Shown: positions 7,053 to 13,714 of the stretch, piece by piece
Layout: each line of letters starts with the position of its first letter
How positions within the stretch are numbered: position 1 is the first letter of the stretch
Assembly (NCBI GenBank): GCA_015229165.1
Contig: JADGCD010000011.1
Location: 680-20,158, forward strand
Direction of reading: 5' to 3'
DNA: 19,479 bases
DNA from: Nitrospinota bacterium
GTDB lineage: Bacteria > Nitrospinota_A > UBA7883 > JADGGD01
Program-made: the position numbers and the translations under genes
Notes under the pieces: model-generated
The model's database searches: none
Seen by the model: only the letters and a program-made list of their open reading frames with translations
What the model was told of the DNA's origin: nothing

Positions 7053-7367
7053 ATGTCCGATACGCAATCCGCTCCGGCGGCATTCGACAAGGTTTTAAGG
7101 GGCGACCTGCGAAAGTACATCGCCCGTCTTGGGGAGATCGAAAACGGGGGGGGGTTGCACGAAATGGTGGTCTCGATGGTCGAGCGGTCGCTCCTCGAAG
7201 TGACGCTGGACGAGACCAAGGGGAACCAGACCGTCGCGGCCCACATCCTCGGCCTCAACCGGAACACCCTTCGGCGCAAGATGAAGGAATACGATATCGA
7301 CCCCGCCGCCGCCGAAAAGCCCCGGAAGAAAAGCCCCCACAACGGCAACGGGAAAGCGAAACGGTAG
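7053..7367 (+). CDS. fis: Fis-family nucleoid-associated DNA-binding protein
   Basis: A 104-residue protein with the size and layout of Fis: an N-terminal helical dimer part (LRGDLRKYIARL) and a C-terminal helix-turn-helix of the HTH_8 type, with GNQTVAAHILGLNRNTLRRKMKEY (about residues 62-85) closely matching the Fis and NtrC-family C-terminal pattern. There is no AAA+ or receiver domain, so it is a stand-alone Fis-like protein. A basic tail follows the helix-turn-helix (KPRKKSP onward). The ATG at 7053 is chosen over an in-frame TTG at 6990 because the protein then matches normal Fis length and the upstream stretch holds a leader hairpin; the ribosome binding site is weak for either start. 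It is a single-gene unit with its own near-consensus promoter, divergent from the transketolase operon and convergent with the glycosyltransferase gene. Confidence 0.85.
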   Translation: MSDTQSAPAAFDKVLRGDLRKYIARLGEIENGGGLHEMVVSMVERSLLEVTLDETKGNQTVAAHILGLNRNTLRRKMKEYDIDPAAAEKPRKKSPHNGNGKAKR

Positions 7368-7386
7368 ACGCCTTTCGCCGGGGCGT
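7368..7386 (+). terminator. Possible weak terminator after fis
   Basis: Immediately after the fis stop codon, ACGCC (7368-7372) can pair with GGCGT (7382-7386), followed by the pyrimidine-rich GTTCCTTCTCCC. The stem is short and the T-run is broken, so this is tentative. Confidence 0.3.
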
Positions 7387-7480
7387 GTTCCTTCTCCCGT
7401 CCCGCCACCTCTCCAGACGCCCCTGCATCGGTCCAGCAGGGGGCGGCGAAGACGCCAGTCGTCAATGCGAGAGCGGGAGA

Positions 7481-7503
7481 GCCCCTCGCCGGGGCCGTGC
7501 CCC
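7481..7503. other. Alternative GC-rich stems at the 3' end of the glycosyltransferase gene
   Basis: GCCCC-TCGCC-GGGGC (7481-7495) and GGGGC-CGT-GCCCC (7491-7503) share the middle arm and cannot form together. They lie right after the end of the minus-strand glycosyltransferase and may help end the long minus-strand transcript. There is no U-run. Confidence 0.3.
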
Positions 7504-9020
7504 TACTCGCGCCGCCCCCGATAGTCGTCCCCCCGCCAGATCGTGAAGCGACGGACCTCTTCCCCCCCCCGTACCAGCGGGATCTCCCGCAGTTTCCGGC
7601 TGGTCGCAAAGCGGTAGAGTTGGTCGGGAGTCTCCTCGAACCGGAGGTCGGTGACCACCAGCGCCGTCTTGCCGATGAGGCTTTTCTCGTCGTCCCAGAA
7701 GTCGAACTGGTCGACCTTCTGGTTCATGCAGGAGACCGGCAACCGGTCACCGGTGGCGAAGAGCATCTGGGCGCAAAGCACCCAATGGTGGGCGAGACCG
7801 AATATCTTCTCATGCGGAACCCCGTCGGCCTCAAGCCGTCCCTGCTCCTCCAACAGCGCGACGCCGACCGCGTCCCATCCGTACAGTTCGTTGACCAGGT
7901 CGTACTTCGGCTTGATCGGGAGGATCGGATAGAAGACGTGGATATAAAAGGCGACGAACATAAGCCCCGCGAAGCCGACGCCGATCTGATAGGCCCGCAC
8001 CCGCCGCATAAAGGCGCCCGGCGCCATCGTCCGCCATGCGTCCAACCCGAGGGCGGGAAGCATGATCATGGCGGTCAGATATCCGAAGGCGGGCCAGTGG
8101 GGCTCGCTTTCGTTGGTCCAGGCGCAGACGACGTAGAAGAAAAGGAGCGTCGGCGCCGAAAAAGAGACCAGCAGGGCGTAACGCCGGTCCCCCTCACGCG
8201 CCTTTCGGAACCCGCTCCAGACGGCCATGAGCAGCAGGACCAATATCACCGGCGACATGTACAAGAGCTGCCCGCCGATGAGCTGCTCGAAGTTGCGGTA
8301 CTCGAACGCCGCTCCGTGGTGGCGGTCGGTCAGGTGGAACCGGAAACTGGGCCAGTCGTTGGCGAAGTTCCAGAAGAAGACCGGCGAGAAGAAGAGAAGC
8401 CCCACCGGCGCCATGAGGTACGGTTCGATCCGACGGAACCAGAAGCGGTACTCGGGAATGGCGGCCACCAGAATCAGCGTCGAAGGGATCAGCAGGACAG
8501 CGAAATATTTGCCCAACATGCCAATGCCGATGACAGCCCCCATGACCGGCCAGAGCCACGTCGGTCCGCCGTTGAGAACCCGCCAGAGGAGAAGGACATA
8601 GAGCAGATAACAGACCGCCGAGGGGATGTCGGGAACCATCTGCAACGCGCCGATGCCGAACATCGGAACGATGTTGAAAGTGAGGATCGCGTAGAAGGCG
8701 ACCCGCCGGTCGTCGAACAGCTCCACCGAGAGACGGTAAAAAAGGAGCCCCATGACGACGAAGAGCAACGCCGACGGGAACCGCACCCAAAAGGAGGTGT
8801 CCCCCCCCAGATCGGTAAAGAGGCGGATGAGCCACGCCACCAGCGGCGGATGGTCGTAGTAGGAGAGGTCGAACCGCTGCGACCAGGCCCAGTAGTAGCT
8901 TTCCGAGTCGCCAAGCCCGGTCTGCCCCATGACCAGAAGCCGAAAAAGGAAGAACCCGCCGATCAGGGCCAGACTGGCCGGGCCATAGGAGGCGGAAGGG
9001 TCGATGCGGCGGACGTTCAC
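7503..9020 (-). CDS. Glycosyltransferase family 39 (ArnT/PMT-like) membrane protein
   Basis: A polytopic inner-membrane protein of 505 residues with about ten or more hydrophobic segments and a soluble C-terminal part (from about residue 380). The N-terminal loop carries DSESYYWAWS and SYYDHPPLVAWLIRLF (residues about 37-70), the hallmark of the GT39/PMT_2 (PF13231) group, whose first-loop acidic residue acts in catalysis. These enzymes move sugars from polyprenyl-phosphate donors to lipids or proteins on the periplasmic side; ArnT modifies lipid A. The GTG start overlaps the lpxI stop by 4 nt (GTGA) and has AGGAG 7 nt upstream, so it is translated with lpxI. Position at the end of a lipid A gene train suggests, but does not prove, an acceptor in lipid A or core. 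Confidence 0.8.
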   Translation of the reverse strand: MNVRRIDPSASYGPASLALIGGFFLFRLLVMGQTGLGDSESYYWAWSQRFDLSYYDHPPLVAWLIRLFTDLGGDTSFWVRFPSALLFVVMGLLFYRLSVELFDDRRVAFYAILTFNIVPMFGIGALQMVPDIPSAVCYLLYVLLLWRVLNGGPTWLWPVMGAVIGIGMLGKYFAVLLIPSTLILVAAIPEYRFWFRRIEPYLMAPVGLLFFSPVFFWNFANDWPSFRFHLTDRHHGAAFEYRNFEQLIGGQLLYMSPVILVLLLMAVWSGFRKAREGDRRYALLVSFSAPTLLFFYVVCAWTNESEPHWPAFGYLTAMIMLPALGLDAWRTMAPGAFMRRVRAYQIGVGFAGLMFVAFYIHVFYPILPIKPKYDLVNELYGWDAVGVALLEEQGRLEADGVPHEKIFGLAHHWVLCAQMLFATGDRLPVSCMNQKVDQFDFWDDEKSLIGKTALVVTDLRFEETPDQLYRFATSRKLREIPLVRGGEEVRRFTIWRGDDYRGRRE

Positions 9021-9847
9021 AGGGTCTCCTCCACGGCTGCGGCGACAAAGACGATTCCGGCTCGCTCGCAGGCGGCGGCGACCTCCTCCACCCCGACCAC
9101 CAACGTCCGTTCCGCCTCGATGGCCAGCGCCGACATCCCGGCGTCGATCATGGCGGCCACGGTCCCCTCCCCCACGGCGGGGATGTCGAACCGCTGATCC
9201 TGCCGCGGCTTGGCGACCTTGCAGACCACCCCTCCCCCTTTGCAGAGGGGACCGGCGCGGCGAATGGTCTCGTCGGTGCCGTCGATGGCCTCGACGGCGA
9301 TGACGGCACCATCCTTGACGACCACGGTCTGCCCGATGTCGAGCGCCCCGATTCCCTTGGCCATCCGCAGGCCAAAGGCGATGTCGGTCTGTTGTTCGGC
9401 GGTGGGGCGACTGCGGGTAAAACAGCCTGCGGGGGGCATGAGCGACCGAAGCATCTGCGCCTGGTCGGCCACTTCAAACCCTTCCCGTTCGAGAGCGTCG
9501 ACGATCCCTCCCATCACGGCGTCGTCATTCTTGAGGTCGAGCCGTCGGAGAATGGAAAGGGCTTTCATGTCGAATCGGGGATTCTCGAAAAGAACCCGCT
9601 TGTCGACCTTGCCGATGAAGGCGACCCGTTTCACCCCGGCGGCCTTCAAAGTTTCGATGGTCTTGCCGGCCTGCGCCAGCCCGACCAGATGGGTCTCGTC
9701 GGCGACACCGGCCAGTTGGTCGTGGCTCTCCCGGTCGAAGACGATGGCGACCACCCGTTCGCCTCTCTTCCGGGCCGCCTCGACCAGCATGCGGGGAAGC
9801 GCGCCCCTTCCGGCGATGACTCCCAGCGGAGCGTCGATGGGGGGCAT
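9017..9847 (-). CDS. lpxI: UDP-2,3-diacylglucosamine pyrophosphatase LpxI
   Basis: LpxI hydrolyses UDP-2,3-diacylglucosamine to lipid X and UMP, the step carried out by the unrelated LpxH in E. coli. At 276 residues it has the normal length of the DUF1009/LpxI family. Recognisable parts are the N-terminal LGVIAGRGALPRML, the middle VAFIGKVDKRVLFENPRFD, SRPTAEQQTDIAFGLRMAKGIGALDIGQTVVVKDGAVIAVEAIDGTDETI split over two lines of the C-terminal half, and FDIPAVGEGTV, which probably includes the catalytic aspartate region. Its ATG overlaps the oxidoreductase stop by one base (TGATG) and its own stop overlaps the glycosyltransferase start, so the three genes are translationally coupled. No lpxB follows within the window. 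Confidence 0.92.
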   Translation of the reverse strand: MPPIDAPLGVIAGRGALPRMLVEAARKRGERVVAIVFDRESHDQLAGVADETHLVGLAQAGKTIETLKAAGVKRVAFIGKVDKRVLFENPRFDMKALSILRRLDLKNDDAVMGGIVDALEREGFEVADQAQMLRSLMPPAGCFTRSRPTAEQQTDIAFGLRMAKGIGALDIGQTVVVKDGAVIAVEAIDGTDETIRRAGPLCKGGGVVCKVAKPRQDQRFDIPAVGEGTVAAMIDAGMSALAIEAERTLVVGVEEVAAACERAGIVFVAAAVEETL

Positions 9848-10827
9848 CAGGCGAGCGACAGGTTCTTCCGGGCCAGCTTGAGCGTGTCGAGAACGCCCAA
9901 CGCGACCCGCAGGCTCATCAGCTCGTTCTCCACGGAGATGTGGCGGTGGGCGCCGTTGGTGGCGCAGTCGAGAAAATGGGTCAGCTCCAGCTTCAGCGGG
10001 TTGTCCCGATGGACGAAAATCCGTTCGATGACCGATTCCTGCCGGTATTTCAGCTCCCTCTGGCGGAGTTCATGCTGGGAGGAGGCCTGCCGGTGGATCA
10101 GAATGTCCTGATGGGCGAAGTCGAGGAAGATGTACTCTTTCTCCTGCGTGATGGCCATGGTGCGGATCTTTTCCTGCGTGGCCCGGCTGGCCAGAACGCT
10201 GGCGATGCAGCCGTTCTCGAACTGAAACTGAACCTGCACCACGTCTTCACGGTTGGAGAATATGGATGTTCCCATGACGTGGGTATCGACCACCGGGGAG
10301 GCAACGAGGTTGAGCAGGATGTCGATGTCGTGAATCATCAGGTCGAGGACCACGCCTGCGTCCTTGATCCGGGGATCGTACGGTCCCATCCGGCGGGACT
10401 CGATCATGATCGGGTTCTGGACGATCTTGCGCAGCTCCTGCACGGCGCCGTTGAACCGTTCGACGTGTCCGACATGGAGCGTCAGGTTCTTGCGCCCGGC
10501 GATATCGAACAGCGATTCGGCATGGGCGTAGTTGTCGCAGATCGGTTTTTCGACGATGCAGTGAACGCCCGCTTCGAGGCAGTCTTTGGCGATCTGGTAG
10601 TGCAGGGAGGTGGGAGCGGCGACGGTGACGGCATCGACCTTGTCGAGGATCTCCCGGTAGTCTTTGCAATGCGAAACTTTGTAGCGGGAGGCCAGCGCCC
10701 CTCCCCGTTCGCTGTCGGGATCGACCACGGCCACCAGATTGACGTCGGCCATCTCGGAATAGATGCCGACGTGGTAGCCCCCCATCCGTCCGACGCCGAT
10801 GACGGCGACGTTGGTTTTTTTGTTCAT
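9847..10827 (-). CDS. Gfo/Idh/MocA family NAD-dependent oxidoreductase (possible GnnA-like sugar dehydrogenase)
   Basis: A 326-residue cytoplasmic enzyme with an N-terminal Rossmann fold (GVGRMG, residues 11-16; acidic VVDPD at the end of strand 2) and the family EKP motif (Glu93-Lys94-Pro95), followed by the GHVERFNGA segment and the C-terminal alpha/beta domain with HDIDILLNL. Members oxidise sugar hydroxyls. Directly after lpxA and before lpxI, it is placed where GnnA is found in organisms that make UDP-GlcNAc3N, GnnA being the UDP-GlcNAc 3-dehydrogenase. The partner aminotransferase GnnB is not in this window, so the assignment is by context only. It starts 72 nt after lpxA, with a GGGA-like ribosome site, and shares one base with lpxI. 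Confidence 0.8.
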   Translation of the reverse strand: MNKKTNVAVIGVGRMGGYHVGIYSEMADVNLVAVVDPDSERGGALASRYKVSHCKDYREILDKVDAVTVAAPTSLHYQIAKDCLEAGVHCIVEKPICDNYAHAESLFDIAGRKNLTLHVGHVERFNGAVQELRKIVQNPIMIESRRMGPYDPRIKDAGVVLDLMIHDIDILLNLVASPVVDTHVMGTSIFSNREDVVQVQFQFENGCIASVLASRATQEKIRTMAITQEKEYIFLDFAHQDILIHRQASSQHELRQRELKYRQESVIERIFVHRDNPLKLELTHFLDCATNGAHRHISVENELMSLRVALGVLDTLKLARKNLSLA

Positions 10828-10899
10828 TGTGTTCCCATGGCAAAGGATCCCGCCGGACCCTGTTACTTCGTGTCGTCCCGAGCCGCAAGGATCCCGCTC

Positions 10900-11676
10900 T
10901 TAGACGGCAAGTCCTCTTTTCGACTCGACTTTGGCAAAGTCTACCAAATTCTTGACCATTCCGACCAGTTCCAACTCCACCTCGATCCGGGCGACCGCTT
11001 CCTTGGGGGGAAGGCCGGACTGAACCAGTATCTTGTAGGCGGTTTTCATCCTGAGCCGGTCGTCGGGGCCGACGCCGCGCCGCTTCATGCCGACGGTGTT
11101 CAATCCTTCGGGGCGGGAGGGATTCCCGACCACCATAAAGCAGGGGGGAACGTCCTGAACGATCCGGGTCATGCCGCCAACCATGGCCATGGTTCCGACG
11201 CGGACGTGCTGGTGAAGCCCTGCGGAGCCCCCAATGACGGCGTAATCGCCCACTTCGATGTGCCCGGAGAGTCCGGCGAGGGTGGTGATGGTCACTTCGC
11301 GCCCGATGACACAGTCGTGGGCGATATGGCTTTGGGTCATGATGTAGCACTTGTCGCCGATGCGGGTGCTCTTCCCCTCATAGCCGGCCCGGTGAATGGC
11401 CACCAACTCGTTGATGAAGACGTTGTCCCCCAGCTCAACCCACGAAGGAACCTGCTTCCAGTTGTAGAACTGGGGGTCGCCGCCGACGATGGAATTGGCG
11501 CCGACGAAACACCCTTTCCCCATGCGTGTCCAGCGGACGATGGCCCGGGGTCCGATGCGGCAACCGTCGCCGATGGCGACTTCGGGGCCGATGATGGCGA
11601 ACGGCCCGATCTCGACGTCGTCGCCAAGAATGGCGCCCGGATCGACGATGGCGGTGGGATGGATCAGCGTGGTCAT
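10900..11676 (-). CDS. lpxA: Acyl-ACP:UDP-N-acetylglucosamine O-acyltransferase LpxA (atypical)
   Basis: LpxA puts the first 3-hydroxyacyl chain on UDP-GlcNAc (or on the 3-amino form in some bacteria), the opening step of lipid A synthesis. The 258-residue protein has the left-handed beta-helix hexapeptide repeats from residue 5 and the catalytic SHIAHD with His117 and His120, matching E. coli His122 and His125. His139 (LSGH) and His155 (LHQH) are also kept, as is the acyl-length glycine in VGGM. The segment after GGDPQ (residues 70-79, FYNWKQVPSW) departs from the usual DLKY-GEPSR pattern, so the position of E. coli Lys76 is Asn72. The tail MKRRGV and a helical C-terminus are normal. It starts 4 nt after the fabZ stop. 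Confidence 0.92.
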   Translation of the reverse strand: MTTLIHPTAIVDPGAILGDDVEIGPFAIIGPEVAIGDGCRIGPRAIVRWTRMGKGCFVGANSIVGGDPQFYNWKQVPSWVELGDNVFINELVAIHRAGYEGKSTRIGDKCYIMTQSHIAHDCVIGREVTITTLAGLSGHIEVGDYAVIGGSAGLHQHVRVGTMAMVGGMTRIVQDVPPCFMVVGNPSRPEGLNTVGMKRRGVGPDDRLRMKTAYKILVQSGLPPKEAVARIEVELELVGMVKNLVDFAKVESKRGLAV

Positions 11677-11680
11677 CGGT

Positions 11681-12118
11681 TTACTCCCCCGCCACCATGG
11701 CGGTCAGGTCGGCCTCCACCGCCACTTCTCCGTTCACCGAGGCGATCCCCCTGACCTTCCAGAGACGCTTCTTCTGCTTGTCGACGGTCACCTCCAAGCG
11801 GAGTTGGTCGCCCGGGACGACCTGCCGCTTGAAGCGGCAGTTGTCAATGGCGGCGAAGTAGATGATCTTTCCCTTCGCGTCGTCGGTGGAGGAGGTAGCC
11901 AGCACGCAGGCGGTTTGGGCCAGCGCCTCTACCATCAGGACACCGGGCATTACCGGCTTCTCGGGGAAGTGGCCGGGAAAGAAATATTCGGAGCCGGTGA
12001 TGTTCTTCACGCCGACGGCCCGCTCGAAGGGGACCACTTCGACGATCCGGTCGATCAGGAGGAACGGGTGGCGGTGGGGCAGATAGTCGCGGAGTTCGTG
12101 ATGCTCGATGACTGGCAT
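11681..12118 (-). CDS. fabZ: 3-hydroxyacyl-ACP dehydratase FabZ
   Basis: FabZ removes water from 3-hydroxyacyl-ACP in fatty acid synthesis and so competes with LpxA and LpxD for the same 3-hydroxyacyl substrates. The 145 residues form one hot-dog fold with the catalytic His50 (FPGHFPEKPVMPG) and Glu64 (VEALAQ), and the N-terminal LPHRHPFLLIDR pattern. Its place between lpxD and lpxA, 16 nt after the former and 4 nt before the latter, is the classical arrangement and lets the cell balance phospholipid against lipid A. Confidence 0.97.
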   Translation of the reverse strand: MPVIEHHELRDYLPHRHPFLLIDRIVEVVPFERAVGVKNITGSEYFFPGHFPEKPVMPGVLMVEALAQTACVLATSSTDDAKGKIIYFAAIDNCRFKRQVVPGDQLRLEVTVDKQKKRLWKVRGIASVNGEVAVEADLTAMVAGE

Positions 12119-12134
12119 GGAAGGCTTGTTCGCT

Positions 12135-13148
12135 CTATGACGGTGATTGGAGGTGTTCGAGGGCGTCGACCCGCTTTTTCAGCTTGGCCAGGTTCTCCCC
12201 CGCTTTCATAAAGGCGACGAACTCCCGCCGGGGCATGGCCCGGGGGCCTTCGTAGATCCCCTTTTCGGTGAGACTCTTGTGGACGCCGGTCATCCCGGCG
12301 ATCATGACGCCGGAGGCGACTTCCAGGTTGTCGGAGATGGCGCTCATGCCGCCGATCATGACCCGATCGCCGATTTTCGTCGATCCGGCGACCCCCGACA
12401 TGCCGGCCATGATGACATGACGCCCCAGATCGACGTTGTGTCCGACGTGGCAATGGTCGTCGATTTTCGTTCCGGCGCCGATACGGGTGGTCGTGAAGGT
12501 GGCACGGTCGATGGTGACCAGGGCGCCGATCTCGACGTCGTCTTCGACGGTGACGCCGCCGGTCTGGGGAATCTTGAAGAGGTTCCCCTTTTCGTCGGGG
12601 ACGTAGCCGAAACCGTCGGCGCCCAGGACCGAACCGGCATGGACGCGGCACCTCTCGCCGACGACAACGCCCTGATAGAGGACGACGTTGTCGAAAAGGA
12701 CCGTGTCGGCGCCGATCCGGCTCCCCTCGCCGACCCGGACTCCGGCGCGGAGGACGGCCCGGGGGCCGACGACCGCTTGGGCGTCGAGGCAGACAAAGGG
12801 GCCGACCGTGGCGGTCGGATCGACGCTGGCGGACGGGTGGACCACGGCGCTCGGATGGATTCCGGCGGTGGGGCGCGGTTCGGGGCAAAGACGGGTCTGG
12901 GCGCGGGCGGCGGCCAACAGCGGGTTGTCGGCGATCAGGCGCGGGGTCGTACCCCCTTCCACGCCGGGGGGGAGTATCAGGGCGGAGGCGGCGCATCGGG
13001 CCATCGCCACCGGGTCTCCCCGACCGGGCGAATAAAAGGCAAGGTCACCCTCCCCGGCCGTGGCCAGGGGGGCGACCTGCCTGATGTCGGGGTCTCCCCC
13101 GCCGCTCATCGGGAGCCCCAGCAGGGCGCCCAGTTCCGAGAGACGCAC
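12135..13148 (-). CDS. lpxD: UDP-3-O-(3-hydroxyacyl)glucosamine N-acyltransferase LpxD
   Basis: LpxD adds the second 3-hydroxyacyl chain, to the 2-amino group, in lipid A synthesis. The 337 residues show the N-terminal uridine-binding domain (about 1-100), the long hexapeptide beta-helix, the motif GADGFGYV and VGHNVDLG with the catalytic histidine. The C-terminal helix (about 300-337) binds acyl carrier protein. The open frame extends upstream across skp but that part is a shadow. The GTG at 13148 is the first usable start after the skp stop, leaving a 5-nt gap, and gives a protein of the normal length (E. coli 341 aa). Confidence 0.95.
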   Translation of the reverse strand: MRLSELGALLGLPMSGGGDPDIRQVAPLATAGEGDLAFYSPGRGDPVAMARCAASALILPPGVEGGTTPRLIADNPLLAAARAQTRLCPEPRPTAGIHPSAVVHPSASVDPTATVGPFVCLDAQAVVGPRAVLRAGVRVGEGSRIGADTVLFDNVVLYQGVVVGERCRVHAGSVLGADGFGYVPDEKGNLFKIPQTGGVTVEDDVEIGALVTIDRATFTTTRIGAGTKIDDHCHVGHNVDLGRHVIMAGMSGVAGSTKIGDRVMIGGMSAISDNLEVASGVMIAGMTGVHKSLTEKGIYEGPRAMPRREFVAFMKAGENLAKLKKRVDALEHLQSPS

Positions 13149-13153
13149 GAAGG

Positions 13154-13711
13154 TTATTTCTTTCCCTTGGTCTCTGCGTCGTAGAGGCTGATGATCTGGG
13201 GGGTCACATCGACCGTCTTGTCCATGTACAGGACCACCGGGCCCCCCATGGCCGGGGAGTCGCCCTGTTCCAGGATCAGGGTGAAGCCGTTTTTCTTCCC
13301 GTATTCCTTGATGATCCGCATGACGTCTTCGAGGATCTTGCGCATGGTCTGCCCCTGCTCCTGCTGGATGGAGGAGCGGGTGTCTTCCTGGTAGAGCTTG
13401 AACTCCCGCTCCTTGCGGCGCAGGTCGTTCTGCTTGTCCTGCAGGGCGTCGGGGCGGAGCATGATCTTCCCCTGGTCGATCTCTTTGCGCAGTTTCTCGA
13501 TCTCGTCCTGCATGGCCTTGAGTTTGTTGCTTTCCTTCTCGGCCCGGCCGCGAAGGGAAAGGACAGCGGCCTTTCCGGCCACCGAGTCGTCCAGCACTTT
13601 CTGCAGGTTGACGCCACCGATTTTGTCTGCGGCGCGGGCCGCCGACGGAACGGCCAGCAGGAGTACGACGGCGAGAAGGGTAAAGATGCGGCCGTAATGT
13701 GTAATCGACAT
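13154..13711 (-). CDS. skp: Periplasmic chaperone Skp/OmpH
   Basis: A holdase chaperone that carries unfolded outer-membrane proteins to the Bam complex. The 185-residue precursor has a signal peptide (about 1-27, ending SAARA), then the family start DKIGGVNLQKVLDDS and a long, charged coiled coil (about residues 45-120) that forms the tentacles, ending with the beta strand region FTLILEQGDSPA. Coupled to bamA by a 3-nt gap and followed after 5 nt by lpxD, the usual order. Confidence 0.93.
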   Translation of the reverse strand: MSITHYGRIFTLLAVVLLLAVPSAARAADKIGGVNLQKVLDDSVAGKAAVLSLRGRAEKESNKLKAMQDEIEKLRKEIDQGKIMLRPDALQDKQNDLRRKEREFKLYQEDTRSSIQQEQGQTMRKILEDVMRIIKEYGKKNGFTLILEQGDSPAMGGPVVLYMDKTVDVTPQIISLYDAETKGKK

Positions 13712-13714
13712 GCC

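Noticed and set aside
7497..9197. A plus-strand open frame (566 codons) opposite the glycosyltransferase
   Set aside because: It is a charged, repetitive composition from the reverse of a membrane protein gene, with no family match recognised.
9940..11754. A plus-strand open frame (604 codons) opposite the oxidoreductase and lpxA
   Set aside because: It crosses two real genes and their gap and has shadow-type composition (His/Asp/Gly-rich).
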